DNA of 64,000 bases. It comes from Bradyrhizobium sp. MOS003. Lineage in GTDB: Bacteria > Pseudomonadota > Alphaproteobacteria > Rhizobiales > Xanthobacteraceae. The notes beneath the pieces were generated by a model that was given only the letters and a program-made list of their open reading frames with translations, ran no database searches and was not told where the DNA came from. This document shows positions 1 through 10,104 of the stretch, in pieces (within the stretch, counting starts at the first letter, position 1; every line of letters begins with the position of its first letter). Location: NCBI RefSeq assembly GCF_003020125.1, contig NZ_PYFW01000002.1:248001-312000 (forward strand). Direction: 5' to 3'. The translations under genes were made by a program, and so were the position numbers.

Positions 1-56
1 GTGCCATCCTGTCCGCCGCACCGGACGCGTTTCCACGGCTCGGCATCGTCGATTGA
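1..56 (+). CDS. ribF: RibF C-terminal end (riboflavin kinase/FAD synthetase), truncated by window edge
   Basis: Only the last 17 codons and the stop (TGA at 54-56) are present. The frame reads ...AILSAAPDAFPRLGIVD, which I recognise as the C-terminus of rhizobial RibF, the bifunctional enzyme that converts riboflavin to FMN and FAD. The order ribF-ileS-lspA is common in alphaproteobacteria and supports the call. The remainder lies left of the window, so nothing can be said about its domains. Confidence 0.6.
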   Translation, partial: AILSAAPDAFPRLGIVD

Positions 57-260
57 GGGCCGAACCCGGCGTCCCCGAACCTTTGCGCTTCCCTTGGCCC
101 CCTGCTATGGAGTGCCCATGTTTGCGCGGCGCATCATAGGGATTAGCGGCCCGGCTTCCGCCTGAGCTTTCGGCTCGGCGCAAGACCGGGATTTTGACGT
201 TTCACCCCGCGATTCCGCATCGCCATCCGTTTCCCGCGCCATTCCGAGCCAGTCAGCCTC

Positions 261-3260
261 ATGTCCGAAAAGCCGCAAAAGTCAGACGCCAAAGACTATT
301 CCAAGACCCTGTTCCTGCCGCAGACCGAATTCCCGATGCGCGCCGGCCTGCCGCAGCGCGAGCCGGAGATCCTCAAGCGCTGGTACGAGATCGGCCTCTA
401 CGAGAAGCTGCGCCAGAGTGCGAAGGGCCGCGCCAAGTTCGTGCTGCATGACGGCCCGCCCTATGCCAACGGCAACATCCATATCGGCACGGCGCTGAAC
501 AAGATCCTGAAGGATCTCGTCACCAAGAGCCAGCAGATGCTCGGCTTCGATTCCAACTACGTGCCGGGTTGGGACTGCCACGGCCTGCCGATCGAGTGGA
601 AGGTCGAGGAAGAACACTATCGCAAGAAGGGCAAGCAGAAGCCCGATTTCCGCGACTCGACCGCGATGATCGATTTCCGGAAGGAGTGCCGCGCCTACGC
701 CACGCACTGGCTCGGCGTGCAACGCGAGGAGTTCAAACGCCTCGGCGTCATCGGCGACTGGGATCATCCCTACGCCACCATGAGCTACCCGGCCGAAGCC
801 CAGATCGCGCGCGAGCTGATGAAGTTCGCCGCCAACGGCACGCTCTATCGCGGCTCCAAGCCGGTGATGTGGAGCGTGGTCGAGAAGACCGCGCTCGCCG
901 AAGCCGAGGTGGAGTACGAGGACCACACCTCCGATACGGTGTGGGTGAAGTTTCCGGTCACCTCGCCCGCGCACGGTGCGCTTGCCACCGCGAGCGTCGT
1001 GATCTGGACCACCACGCCCTGGACGCTGCCGGGCAACCGCGCCATCTCGTTCTCGCCGAAGATCGCCTATAGCCTCTACAAGGTGACGGACGCGCCCGCC
1101 GACAATTGGACCAGGACCGGCGATCTCCTGATCCTTGCCGACGCGCTCGCCGAAGAGGTCTTCAAGCAGGCCCGCGTGACGACCTTCGAGAAGGTGCGCG
1201 ACGTGCCCGGCGACACCATGGACGCCATCGAATGCGCCCATCCGCTGAAGGGCCTTGCCGGCGGCTACGACTTCGTCGTGCCGCTGCTGCCCGGTGACCA
1301 CGTTACCGACGACACCGGCACCGGCTTCGTGCACACCGCGCCCGGCCATGGCCGCGAGGACTTCGATGTCTGGATGGGAGAGGCGCGCGATCTCGACGCG
1401 CGCGGCATCACGACGGCGATCCCCTACACCGTCGACGAGAACGGCGCCTACACCGATCATGCGCCGGGCTTTACCGGCAAGCGTGTCATCAACGACAAGG
1501 GCGAGAAGGGCGACGCCAACGAGGCCGTGATCAAGGCACTCGTCGAAAGAGGCATGCTGCTGGCGCGCGGCCGGCTCAAGCATCAATATCCGCACTCATG
1601 GCGCTCCAAGAAGCCGGTGATCTTCCGCAACACGCCGCAATGGTTCATCGCGATGGACAAGGACGTGGCGCAGGGAGGCACGGCGAAGAGCGGCGACACG
1701 CTGCGCGCCCGCGCGCTGCACGCGATCTCCGTGACTCAATGGGTGCCGCCGTCCGGCGAGAACCGCATCAACGGCATGATCGAGGCGCGGCCCGATTGGG
1801 TGATCTCGCGCCAGCGCGCCTGGGGCGTGCCGATCGCCGTGTTCGTGCGCGAGAAGGGCGACGGCTCCGCCGAGATCCTTCAGGACGAAGCCGTCAACAG
1901 CCGTATCGGCGAGGCCTTCGAGCAGGAAGGCGCCGACGCCTGGTACGCCAAAGGCGCGCGCGAGCGCTTCCTGGGCGCCCGCGCCAATGAAGACTGGCAG
2001 AAGGTCGACGACATTCTCGACGTCTGGTTCGATTCCGGCTCGACGCACGCCTTCGTGCTCGAAGACCCCGTGCATTTCCCGGGGCTGTCGGGCATCAAGC
2101 GCAAGGTCGACGGCGGCACCGATACGGTGATGTATCTGGAAGGCTCGGACCAGCATCGCGGCTGGTTCCACTCCTCGCTGCTGGAGAGCTGCGGCACCCG
2201 CGGTCGGGCTCCCTACGACATCGTGCTGACCCACGGCTTCACCCAGGCCGAGGACGGCCGCAAGATGTCGAAGTCGCTCGGCAACACCATCGAGCCGCAG
2301 TCGGTCATCAAGGAATCCGGTGCCGACATCCTCCGGCTCTGGGTCGCGTCCTGCGACTACACCGACGACCAGCGCATCGGTCCCGAAATCCTGAAGAACA
2401 CCGTCGAGACCTACCGCAAGCTGCGCAACACCGTGCGCTGGATGCTCGGCACGCTGCATCATTACAAGCCGGCCGACGCGGTCGCGCCCGCCGAGATGCC
2501 CGAGCTCGAGCGGCTTATGCTGCACGAGCTCGCGATCCGCGCCGCCGCCATCGGCAAGGCCTATCAGGAGTTCGACTTCAAGTCGGTGGTCGCGATCCTG
2601 TCCGCTTTCCTGAACAGCGAGCTCTCGGCGTTCTATTTCGACATCCGCAAGGACACGCTCTATTGCGATCCACCGTCGTCGCCGACGCGCAAGGCGGCGC
2701 TGACGACAATCGACCTGTTGTGCGCCTCGGTCCTGAAATGGCTGGCGCCGGTCCTCAGCTTCACCGCGGAGGAAGGCTGGCGCATGTACCGGCCCGATGC
2801 CGAACCGTCGGTGCATCTGACGCTGTTCCCGACCGATCTCGAAGCCTTGCGCGACGACAAGCTCGCCGCGAAATGGGAGACGATCCGCAACGTCCGCCGC
2901 GTCGTCACCGGCGCGCTCGAGCTCGAACGGGCCGCCAAGAACATCGGCTCGTCGCTGGAGGCGTCACCGGTGATCTACGTCGCCGACCGGGACATGCTGA
3001 TGACGCTGTTCGACGTCGACCTCGCCGAGATCTGCATCACCTCGAATTACGAGGTACGTGAGGGCGAGGCTCCGGCTTCGGCATTCCGGCTCGATGCCGT
3101 GCCCGGTGTCGCGGTTATCGTCGAGAAGGCGGTCGGCACCAAATGCGCCCGCTCCTGGAAGATCTCCCCGACGGTCGGCGAAGACGCTGAATACCCCGAC
3201 GTCACCCCGCGCGACGCCAAGGCGCTGCGCGAATGGAAGGCGTTGGGGGTGGCGGTCTGA
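261..3260 (+). CDS. ileS: Isoleucyl-tRNA synthetase
   Basis: Class I aminoacyl-tRNA synthetase of 999 residues that charges tRNA-Ile with isoleucine in the cytoplasm. The HIGH signature appears as HIGT at residues 74-77 and the KMSKS loop at 668-672. Between them lie the editing (CP1) domain and the WFDSGSTH segment typical of IleRS. The start at 261 gives MSEKPQKSD. At the C-terminus the segment corresponding to the bacterial zinc ribbon keeps one Cys (GTKCARSWK) but not the other Cys ligands seen in E. coli IleRS, so zinc is probably not bound there. lspA follows 10 bases downstream, so the two are likely co-transcribed. Confidence 0.97.
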   Translation: MSEKPQKSDAKDYSKTLFLPQTEFPMRAGLPQREPEILKRWYEIGLYEKLRQSAKGRAKFVLHDGPPYANGNIHIGTALNKILKDLVTKSQQMLGFDSNYVPGWDCHGLPIEWKVEEEHYRKKGKQKPDFRDSTAMIDFRKECRAYATHWLGVQREEFKRLGVIGDWDHPYATMSYPAEAQIARELMKFAANGTLYRGSKPVMWSVVEKTALAEAEVEYEDHTSDTVWVKFPVTSPAHGALATASVVIWTTTPWTLPGNRAISFSPKIAYSLYKVTDAPADNWTRTGDLLILADALAEEVFKQARVTTFEKVRDVPGDTMDAIECAHPLKGLAGGYDFVVPLLPGDHVTDDTGTGFVHTAPGHGREDFDVWMGEARDLDARGITTAIPYTVDENGAYTDHAPGFTGKRVINDKGEKGDANEAVIKALVERGMLLARGRLKHQYPHSWRSKKPVIFRNTPQWFIAMDKDVAQGGTAKSGDTLRARALHAISVTQWVPPSGENRINGMIEARPDWVISRQRAWGVPIAVFVREKGDGSAEILQDEAVNSRIGEAFEQEGADAWYAKGARERFLGARANEDWQKVDDILDVWFDSGSTHAFVLEDPVHFPGLSGIKRKVDGGTDTVMYLEGSDQHRGWFHSSLLESCGTRGRAPYDIVLTHGFTQAEDGRKMSKSLGNTIEPQSVIKESGADILRLWVASCDYTDDQRIGPEILKNTVETYRKLRNTVRWMLGTLHHYKPADAVAPAEMPELERLMLHELAIRAAAIGKAYQEFDFKSVVAILSAFLNSELSAFYFDIRKDTLYCDPPSSPTRKAALTTIDLLCASVLKWLAPVLSFTAEEGWRMYRPDAEPSVHLTLFPTDLEALRDDKLAAKWETIRNVRRVVTGALELERAAKNIGSSLEASPVIYVADRDMLMTLFDVDLAEICITSNYEVREGEAPASAFRLDAVPGVAVIVEKAVGTKCARSWKISPTVGEDAEYPDVTPRDAKALREWKALGVAV

Positions 3261-3270
3261 TCCCCCGGCC

Positions 3271-3765
3271 ATGACCCCGCTCCGCGCCGGCATCCTCGCG
3301 GCCCTGGTCACGCTGGTGGCCGACCAGGCCTCAAAGCTCTGGCTGCTGAACGTGTTCGACCTCGCCCGTCTCGGCGTGGTGAAGGTGACGCCGTTCTTCG
3401 ACCTGGTGCTGGCCTGGAACATCGGCATCAGTTTCGGCTGGCTCCAGAACGACAGCCAGGCGGCGCAGCTGGCGCTGATGGCCGTCAAGGCCATCGCCGT
3501 GGTCGCGCTGGGGATCTGGATGGCCCGCTCGCACACCCGGCTTGCCACGGTCGCGCTGGGGCTGATCATCGGCGGGGCCATCGGCAACGGCATCGACCGC
3601 CTGGCCTATGGCGCGGTGGTCGATTTCGCCCTGCTCCACATCGAGATTGGCGGAAATACCTATAATTGGTATGTGTTTAACCTCGCGGACGTGGCCATCG
3701 TTGCTGGGGTGGCGGCGCTATTGTATGATTCCTTCCTGGGGGTACCCGCCGCAAAAGCGCCCTGA
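3271..3765 (+). CDS. lspA: Lipoprotein signal peptidase (signal peptidase II)
   Basis: 164-residue inner-membrane aspartyl protease that cleaves the signal peptide from diacylglyceryl-modified prolipoproteins. Several hydrophobic segments are visible. The two catalytic Asp motifs are present: GNGIDRLAYGAVVDF and, near the C-terminus, FNLADVAIV. I use the ATG at 3271, 10 bases after the ileS stop, because it gives the normal family length and N-terminus (MTPLRAGILAALVTLVADQ). The open frame extends upstream into ileS, but that extension does not look like protein. Probably in an operon with ileS. Confidence 0.95.
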   Translation: MTPLRAGILAALVTLVADQASKLWLLNVFDLARLGVVKVTPFFDLVLAWNIGISFGWLQNDSQAAQLALMAVKAIAVVALGIWMARSHTRLATVALGLIIGGAIGNGIDRLAYGAVVDFALLHIEIGGNTYNWYVFNLADVAIVAGVAALLYDSFLGVPAAKAP

Positions 3766-3860
3766 TCCCGGCCGATACGGACCGGCAGGTGGAACCCGGC
3801 CTTTGCGAGGGTTTGCCGCATACGAGCGGCGATCTGACACAATATGGAACAGGTACTGTG

Positions 3861-4589
3861 ATGCGCAGCTCGAAGACCAGCATGTCGATGGTTCGAGACC
3901 CCCGATCGGGGCTTTGGCGGGCGTTGAAATTGTCCGCGGTCGCGCTCGGCATCGGTCTCGTCATGTCGGCCGGCGCAGCCCGCGCCGGTGACGACGACGA
4001 TGACGATGACGGGATGACCTTCGAAGAGAAGATCATCGACAATCTGATGTCCGGCATCGGCGCCAAGAGCATGGAGAAGAAGGGCATCGAATACCGCGAG
4101 CGCTCGCCGCTGGTCGTGCCGCCCAAGCTCGATCTGCCGCCGCCTGCGACCGAAGCCAAGGCTGCGCCGAACTGGCCCAAGGATCCCGAGGAGAAGCGCC
4201 GCAAGGAAGCCATCGCCGCGCGCAAGAAGGCGACCAAGGAAACGGAAAACTGGCAGGTCGCCCGGCCGCTGACGCCCGCCGAGATGAAGGCCGGCGAGGT
4301 CGCCGCAGCCCCCCGGACAAGCAACGACCCGATCCAGCCGGGCACCAACGGCAATCCGTCACTGAGCCCCGCCGAACTCGGCTTCTCCGGCGGTCTGTGG
4401 AATATGATGAAGGGCGTCGGCGGCAAAGGCGAGACCAAGCAATTCACCACCGAGCCTCCGCGCCAATCGCTGGTCGAGCCTCCGCCCGGCTATCAGACGC
4501 CGTCGCCGAGCTATGCCTATGGCGCCGGAGAGGACAAGTCGCGGCGGACCTATTTCGACATCATGTCGGGCAAGGACAAGGAACAATAG
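3861..4589 (+). CDS. Conserved hypothetical exported protein
   Basis: 242 residues from the ATG at 3861. The N-terminus carries a basic stretch and a hydrophobic segment (LSAVALGIGLVMSAGAARA), consistent with a signal peptide cleaved after AxA. It is followed at once by a run of seven aspartates. The remainder is rich in Pro, Lys and Glu, with several PPPATEAKAAP-like stretches, and looks largely disordered. No enzymatic motif is recognised. The frame is open further upstream to 3789, but the later ATG places the signal peptide near the start. Follows lspA after about 95 bases. Function unknown; probably periplasmic. Confidence 0.75.
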   Translation: MRSSKTSMSMVRDPRSGLWRALKLSAVALGIGLVMSAGAARAGDDDDDDDGMTFEEKIIDNLMSGIGAKSMEKKGIEYRERSPLVVPPKLDLPPPATEAKAAPNWPKDPEEKRRKEAIAARKKATKETENWQVARPLTPAEMKAGEVAAAPRTSNDPIQPGTNGNPSLSPAELGFSGGLWNMMKGVGGKGETKQFTTEPPRQSLVEPPPGYQTPSPSYAYGAGEDKSRRTYFDIMSGKDKEQ

Positions 4590-4778
4590 CGTTCCTGTCC
4601 TGCAGACGCGAAACCCCGCGCCGGCGATCATGTACGCCGGCCGAGGTGCATAAATTGCTGATCAGTAACTTGCCACCGCGTTGAGTTCTCTGCTTCGTGA
4701 CGCGAAGCCTCAGCCGCACGGTGTAGCATGCCGTGCCTCCGAGCCGGACATCCGGACCTCGGTCTTTCCTAAAGGATC

Positions 4779-6173
4779 ATGATGTCCGCAAACCGATCGG
4801 CTGCCTGTCTCCTTGCCGCGCTGCTTTCGACCAGTGTCCTGACATCAGGCGCGGCTCTTGCCCAGACCACGGTAACATCGGCCCCGCCCGCCAGCTTCAC
4901 GCTCGGCAACGGCATGCAGGTCGTGGTGATCCCCGATCACCGCACGCCCGTCGTCACCGAGATGATCTGGTACAAGGTCGGTTCGGCCGACGAAACGCCG
5001 GGCAAGTCGGGCCTTGCCCACTTCCTCGAGCACCTGATGTTCAAGGGCACCTCGAAGCATCCGGTCGGCGAATTCTCGCAGACCGTGCTTCGCGTCGGCG
5101 GCAACGAGAATGCCTCGACCTCGGTCGACTACACCAACTATTACCAGCGCGTGCCGAAAGAGCAGCTGGCGACCATGATGGAGTTCGAGGCCGATCGCAT
5201 GACCGGCCTCATCCTCAAGGACGAGAACGTGCTGCCCGAGCGCGACGTCGTGCTCGAAGAATACAACATGCGCGTCGCCAACAATCCGGACGCGCGGCTA
5301 AACGAGCAGATCATGGCCGCGCTCTATCTCAATCATCCCTACGGACGCCCCGTGATCGGCTGGCATCAGGAGATCGAGAAGCTCGATCGCGAGGACGCGC
5401 TCGCCTTCTACCGCCGCTTCTACGCGCCGAACAACGCGATCCTGGTGATCGCCGGCGACGTCGAGGCCGCCGACATCCGCCCGCTGGTCGAGCGCAATTT
5501 CGGCGCGATCCCGGCCCAGCCTGCGATCCCGGCACGGCGCGTCCGTCCGCAGGAGCCGGAGCCGGCCGCGCCGCGCACCGTCACGCTGGCCGACCCGCGC
5601 GTCGAGCAGCCGAGCATGCGGCGTTATTATCTGGTGCCCTCGGCGACCACGGCCGCGGCCGGTGAAAGCGCCGCCCTCGACGTGCTCGCACAGCTGATGG
5701 GCAGCGGCAGCAATTCCTATCTCTACCGCGCCCTCGTCGTCGACAAGCCGCTCGCAGTCTCTGCCAACGCCAGCTATTCGAGCATCTCGCTAGATCCGAC
5801 CCAGTTCGCGGTCTCGGCCGCGCCGAAACCCGGCATCAGCTTCGCAGAGGTCGAGCAGGCGGTCGACGCCGTCATCGCCAATGTCGCGCAGAACCCGATC
5901 CGCGCAGAGGATCTGGAGCGGGTGAAGACCCAGCTGATCGCGGAAGCGATCTACGCCCAGGACAACCAGGCGGTGCTGGCACGCTGGTATGGCGGCGCGC
6001 TGACCACCGGCCTGTCGATCGAGGACATCAGGAGCTGGCCCGACCGCATCCGCGCGGTCACCGCCGAGCAGGTCCGCGCCGTCGCGCAGAAATGGCTCGA
6101 GAAGAAGCGCTCGGTGACGGGCTATCTGATCAAGGACACCAGTGCCGCCAAGCGCGAGGAGAAGCGTTCGTGA
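4779..6173 (+). CDS. M16 family zinc metallopeptidase (active subunit)
   Basis: 464 residues with a signal peptide (hydrophobic region around residues 9-28, ending ALAQ). The inverted zinc motif HxxEH is seen as HFLEH at residues 81-85, and the distal Glu ligand fits at 161 in VVLEEYNMR, 76 residues after His85. This spacing is typical of pitrilysin-family proteases that degrade peptides in the periplasm. The C-terminal M16 half follows. The stop overlaps the GTG start of the next gene, also an M16 protein, giving the usual active/inactive subunit pair. Substrates are unknown. Confidence 0.93.
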   Translation: MMSANRSAACLLAALLSTSVLTSGAALAQTTVTSAPPASFTLGNGMQVVVIPDHRTPVVTEMIWYKVGSADETPGKSGLAHFLEHLMFKGTSKHPVGEFSQTVLRVGGNENASTSVDYTNYYQRVPKEQLATMMEFEADRMTGLILKDENVLPERDVVLEEYNMRVANNPDARLNEQIMAALYLNHPYGRPVIGWHQEIEKLDREDALAFYRRFYAPNNAILVIAGDVEAADIRPLVERNFGAIPAQPAIPARRVRPQEPEPAAPRTVTLADPRVEQPSMRRYYLVPSATTAAAGESAALDVLAQLMGSGSNSYLYRALVVDKPLAVSANASYSSISLDPTQFAVSAAPKPGISFAEVEQAVDAVIANVAQNPIRAEDLERVKTQLIAEAIYAQDNQAVLARWYGGALTTGLSIEDIRSWPDRIRAVTAEQVRAVAQKWLEKKRSVTGYLIKDTSAAKREEKRS

Positions 6174-7540
6174 CCTATCCCTTCCTTCGACGCGCTGCAT
6201 TCTCCCTTGCCACCGGCGCTGCGCTTGCGCTCGCCTCGCTCTCGCCGTCACAGGCCGCCGCAAAGATCCAGCGTCTGGTTTCGCCCGGCGGCATCGAGGC
6301 CTGGTTCGTGCAGGACGCAACCGTGCCGCTGATCGCGATGGAATATTCCTTTGCCGGCGGCTCGGCCCAGGATCCCAAGGACAAGTCGGGCGTCGCCAAC
6401 CTCGTCGGTGACCTCCTCGACGAAGGCTCCGGTGATCTCGATTCCAAGACCTTCCACGAGCGGCTCGACCGCCGCGCCATCGAGCTCTCCTTCAGCGCCA
6501 CCCGCGACACCTTCCGCGGCAGCCTGCGCATGCTGCGCGACAACAAGGACGAGGCCTTCGACCTGCTGAGGAGTGCGCTGACCTCGCCGCATTTTGACAC
6601 CGCCGACGTCGAGCGCATCCGCTCGCAGGTCATCTCGGGGCTGCGCCGCGAGACCACCAACCCGACCTCGCTGGCGAGCCGCAAATTCCTGGAGGTCGCC
6701 TTCGGCGATCATCCCTATGGCCGGCAGACCAACGGCACCCTCGACAGCGTGCCGACCATCACCGTTGCCGACATGAAGGACTATGTCGGCCGCGTGCTTG
6801 CGAAGGACGGATTGAAGATCGCTGTCGTCGGCGATGTCGACCCGGCGACGCTCGGCAAGCTGCTCGACCACACCTTCGGCAGCCTGCCCGCCAAAGCCAA
6901 CCTCACGCCGGTCCCCGACGTCGAGGCTGCAAAGCCGCCGCAACGCGCCTTCGTGACTCTCGACGTGCCGCAGACCGTGATCACGTTCGGCGGCCCCGGG
7001 GTGAAGCGCAACGACCCGAACTTCATGGCGGCCTACGTCGTCAATCACATCCTCGGCGGCGGCGGATTGTCTTCGCGCCTTTATCACGAGGTGCGCGAGA
7101 AGCGCGGGCTGGCCTATTCGGTGTTCGAATCGCTGCTCTGGATGGAGCATTCGGCGATCTTCATCGGCAACACCGGCACGCGTGCCGATCGTGCCGGCGA
7201 CACCATCGACGCCATCGACAAGGAAGTGCGCCGGATCGCGGAAGAAGGTCCGACCCAGAAGGAGCTGGACGAGGCCAAGTCCTACCTCAAGGGCTCGCAG
7301 ATGCTGGCGCTCGACACCTCCTCCAAGCTGGCGCAGGCGCTGCTGCAGTATCAGCAGGACAGGCTGCCGATCGACTATATCGAGAAGCGCAACGCCATCG
7401 TCGATGCCGTCACGCTGGACGATGCCAAGGCCGCCGCCAAGCGCCTCTGGGGCCAGGGCCTCCTGACCGTCGTCGTCGGCCGCGCCCCGCAAGCCGCAGC
7501 GCAGCCAACCGCAGCAGCGCCGGCGACGAAGTCGAACTGA
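6170..7540 (+). CDS. M16 family peptidase-like protein (inactive partner subunit)
   Basis: 456 residues starting at the GTG at 6170, whose bases overlap the TGA of the preceding M16 gene (translational coupling). A signal peptide is present (FSLATGAALALASLSPSQAAA). The fold-family pattern is clear, for example the glycine-rich GGGGLSSRLYHEVREKRGLAYSV segment split here as GGGGLSSRLYHEV then REKRGLAYSV. The position of HxxEH holds LVGDLLDEG, so the zinc ligands are missing. Such subunits pair with an active M16 protein to form a heterodimer that holds the peptide substrate. A rho-independent terminator follows at 7562. Confidence 0.92.
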   Translation: MTYPFLRRAAFSLATGAALALASLSPSQAAAKIQRLVSPGGIEAWFVQDATVPLIAMEYSFAGGSAQDPKDKSGVANLVGDLLDEGSGDLDSKTFHERLDRRAIELSFSATRDTFRGSLRMLRDNKDEAFDLLRSALTSPHFDTADVERIRSQVISGLRRETTNPTSLASRKFLEVAFGDHPYGRQTNGTLDSVPTITVADMKDYVGRVLAKDGLKIAVVGDVDPATLGKLLDHTFGSLPAKANLTPVPDVEAAKPPQRAFVTLDVPQTVITFGGPGVKRNDPNFMAAYVVNHILGGGGLSSRLYHEVREKRGLAYSVFESLLWMEHSAIFIGNTGTRADRAGDTIDAIDKEVRRIAEEGPTQKELDEAKSYLKGSQMLALDTSSKLAQALLQYQQDRLPIDYIEKRNAIVDAVTLDDAKAAAKRLWGQGLLTVVVGRAPQAAAQPTAAAPATKSN

Positions 7541-7561
7541 CGTCCCTTTTCGAATGTTCTG

Positions 7562-7593
7562 AAATGGCCGGGCTCGCCCGGCCATTTGCGTTT
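7562..7593 (+). terminator. Terminator after the M16 peptidase operon
   Basis: An 11-bp perfect stem (AAATGGCCGGG with CCCGGCCATTT) closes a CTCG loop and is followed by GCGTTT. It lies 21 bases after the second M16 stop codon. The T tract is short, so termination strength is inferred. Confidence 0.7.
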
Positions 7594-7659
7594 CCACCAG
7601 GCACCATTGCCGAACGTGGATGTTCCGCGATATGTCCTGATGACACGAATGGTGCCACC

Positions 7660-8082
7660 ATGCTGCGGATATCCCGCGATCTCGTCATCGACGAGGAAGA
7701 CATCGAGATCGGCTTCGTCCGTGCCTCCGGCCCGGGCGGGCAGAACGTCAACAAATTGTCGACCGCGGCCCAACTGCGCTTCGACGCACGCAAGCTGACC
7801 TTGCCGGAAGATGCAGCGATCCGGCTCGCCCGCATCGCAGGCCAGCGCATGACCAAGGACGGCGTGATCGTGATCCACGCCCAGCGCTTCCGCACCCAGG
7901 AACGTAACCGGCAGGACGCCATCGACCGGCTCGTCGAGATCCTGACTGAGGCCATGGTGCGGCCGAAGCCGCGGCGCGCGACCAAGCCGACTTTCGGCTC
8001 CAAGCAACGCCGCCTCGAGGGCAAGAAGCGCCGCAGCGACGTCAAGGCCGGACGCGGCGGAGGCCGCAGTTTCGACGACTAG
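7660..8082 (+). CDS. arfB: Alternative ribosome-rescue factor ArfB (peptidyl-tRNA hydrolase, YaeJ)
   Basis: 140 residues from the ATG at 7660, the same length as E. coli ArfB. The release-factor GGQ motif is present in the segment GPGGQNVNK. The C-terminal tail is strongly basic (KRRSDVKAGRGGGR), the part that enters the empty mRNA channel of stalled ribosomes in this family. It hydrolyses peptidyl-tRNA on ribosomes that lack a stop codon in the A site. The open frame begins earlier, at 7564, but that stretch overlaps the terminator of the previous operon. Stand-alone gene. Confidence 0.93.
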   Translation: MLRISRDLVIDEEDIEIGFVRASGPGGQNVNKLSTAAQLRFDARKLTLPEDAAIRLARIAGQRMTKDGVIVIHAQRFRTQERNRQDAIDRLVEILTEAMVRPKPRRATKPTFGSKQRRLEGKKRRSDVKAGRGGGRSFDD

Positions 8083-8199
8083 CCGCGTTCCCTCCGAACG
8101 GAGGCGATGCCGGTAGATGTGGGCAGCGCGGGCATGCCGCATGCAATTGCGCGTCATCGGGACTAAATTGAACGCCTGATCGCCCTTTCGAGTCCCCCC

Positions 8200-10011
8200 A
8201 TGCCCGTCCGCCAGCTTCCAGAACAGGTCGTCAACCGCATCGCCGCCGGCGAGGTGGTCGAGCGTCCGGCGAGCGTGGTCAAGGAACTGGTCGAGAACGC
8301 CATCGATGCCGGCGCCAGCCGGATCGACGTCTTCACCGATGGCGGCGGCCGGCGGCGGATCGGCATCACCGATGACGGCGGCGGCATGACCGCGAAGGAC
8401 TTGGCGCTCGCGGTCGAACGCCACGCCACCTCCAAGCTCGACGACGAGGATCTGCTCCAGATCCGCACGCTCGGATTCCGCGGCGAAGCGCTGCCCTCGA
8501 TCGGCTCCGTGGCACGACTGTCGATTACGACGCGCCACGCCAGTGAGCCTCATGCCTGGGCGCTTACTGTCGAAGGCGGCGAGAAATCCGAGATCATGCC
8601 GGCGGCGCTGGCGCATGGCACCCGCGTCGAGGTCAACGATCTCTTCTACGCGACGCCGGCGCGGCTGAAATTCCTGAAGACCGACCGCACCGAAGCCGAG
8701 GCGATCCGCGAGGTGGTCAGGCGCCTCGCGATGGCGCGGCCCGATATCGCCTTCACGCTGGCCGGCGAGGAGCGCGCGCCGGTGACCTGGAGCGCCGCGT
8801 TGCCCGGCGCGGCCGGGCGGCTGACCCGGCTCGGCGATATCCTGGGCGCTGAGTTTCGCAGCCACGCTTTCGAGGTCCACGCCGAACGCGAGGGCGTGGT
8901 CGTCGCCGGCTATGCTGCGGCGCCTGCGCTGACCAAGGCCAACGCGCTCGGGCAATATCTCTTCGTCAACGGCCGCCCGGTCCGCGACAAGCTGATTCTC
9001 GGCGCCGTGCGTGGCGCCTATGCCGACTATCTGCCGCGCGACCGCCATCCGGTGCTGGCGCTGTTCGTCACGCTGGATCCACGCGAGGTCGACGCCAACG
9101 TCCATCCCGCCAAGACCGAGGTGCGATTCCGCAACGCCGGCCTCGTCCGCGCGCTGATCGTGCACGGACTGAAGGAAGGGCTCGCGCGCGAGGGCCGCCG
9201 CACAGCCGCCAACAGCGGCGAGAGCGCCCTGTCCGCGTTCCGGCCCGCCTTCACGCCGCGTCCCGCAAGCTGGGACTGGCGCGCTTCACCATCCGCGCCC
9301 GTTGCGCCGATGCCGTCGTTCGAGGGCGCCGCCGCGCCTGCCTTTGCCGAGCGTTCGCAGGCGGCCTTCGATGTCGGCGCGCCCAGCGCGGACGTGCGGA
9401 TCGAGTCGCAGCCCATCAGCGATTTCGTCGACCGTCCGCTCGGCGCTGCGCGCACGCAGATCCACGAGACCTATATCGTCTCGCAGACGCGCGACGGCCT
9501 CATCATCGTCGACCAGCACGCCGCGCATGAGCGCATCGTCTATGAGCGGCTGAAGGCCTCGCTGGCGGCGAACGGCGTGCAGCGGCAGATCCTCTTGATC
9601 CCCGAGATCGTCGAGATGGACGAAGCCACGGTCGAGCGCCTGCTGGAGCGCAGCGAGGAGCTGGCGTCATTCGGCCTCGCCATTGAATCCTTCGGCCCCG
9701 GCGCGGTCGCGGTGCGCGAGACGCCCTCGCTGCTCGGCAAGACCAATGCGGGCGGCCTCCTGCGCGATCTCTCCGAGCACATGGCCGAGTGGGACGAGGC
9801 GCTGCCGCTGGAGCGCCGCCTGATGCACGTCGCGGCGACCATGGCCTGCCACGGCTCGGTGCGCGCCGGCCGCAGGCTGCGGCCGGAGGAGATGAACGCC
9901 CTGCTCCGCGAGATGGAGGACACCCCGAACTCCGGCCAGTGCAATCACGGCCGGCCGACCTATGTCGAGCTGAAGCTGAGCGACGTGGAGAAGCTGTTCG
10001 GGCGAAGGTGA
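8200..10011 (+). CDS. mutL: DNA mismatch repair protein MutL
   Basis: 603 residues. The N-terminal GHKL ATPase has ENAIDAGAS, DDGGGM and GFRGEAL. A proline/alanine-rich linker lies near residues 350-400, followed by a C-terminal dimerisation domain. That domain contains DQHAAHERIVYE from residue 438, matching the metal-binding endonuclease motif DQHA(x)2E(x)4E of MutL proteins from bacteria without MutH. This MutL should therefore nick the strand to be repaired. A REP-type palindromic repeat begins immediately after the stop. Confidence 0.97.
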   Translation: MPVRQLPEQVVNRIAAGEVVERPASVVKELVENAIDAGASRIDVFTDGGGRRRIGITDDGGGMTAKDLALAVERHATSKLDDEDLLQIRTLGFRGEALPSIGSVARLSITTRHASEPHAWALTVEGGEKSEIMPAALAHGTRVEVNDLFYATPARLKFLKTDRTEAEAIREVVRRLAMARPDIAFTLAGEERAPVTWSAALPGAAGRLTRLGDILGAEFRSHAFEVHAEREGVVVAGYAAAPALTKANALGQYLFVNGRPVRDKLILGAVRGAYADYLPRDRHPVLALFVTLDPREVDANVHPAKTEVRFRNAGLVRALIVHGLKEGLAREGRRTAANSGESALSAFRPAFTPRPASWDWRASPSAPVAPMPSFEGAAAPAFAERSQAAFDVGAPSADVRIESQPISDFVDRPLGAARTQIHETYIVSQTRDGLIIVDQHAAHERIVYERLKASLAANGVQRQILLIPEIVEMDEATVERLLERSEELASFGLAIESFGPGAVAVRETPSLLGKTNAGGLLRDLSEHMAEWDEALPLERRLMHVAATMACHGSVRAGRRLRPEEMNALLREMEDTPNSGQCNHGRPTYVELKLSDVEKLFGRR

Positions 10012-10015
10012 TCTT

Positions 10016-10104
10016 GTAGGGTGGATTAGCCGAAGGCGTAATCCACCACGTCTGTTTCCGCGGAAATCAAAGAGGTGGGTTACGCTTTCGCTAACCCACC
10101 CTAC
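10016..10104. repeat. REP/BIME-like inverted repeat, GTAGGGTGG family
   Basis: Begins GTAGGGTGGATTAGC and ends with the matching inverted sequence GCTAACCCACCCTAC, separated by about 60 bases. The same family is seen at 30619-30711 and 58657-58747 and is related to the repeats around the RAYT genes at 16858-18462. The right arm provides the TAG stop codon of rsmD on the minus strand. Lies between the convergent mutL and rsmD genes, where it may also act as a terminator. Confidence 0.8.

Noticed and set aside
282..2816. Long antisense ORFs opposite ileS (437 and 406 codons)
   Set aside because: High third-position GC creates open antisense frames. Their residues are Ala/Arg/Gly/Val-heavy with no family pattern, and ileS is certain on the other strand.
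7375..9165. 596-codon antisense ORF opposite M16, arfB and mutL
   Set aside because: Same reason; crosses gene boundaries and a terminator.
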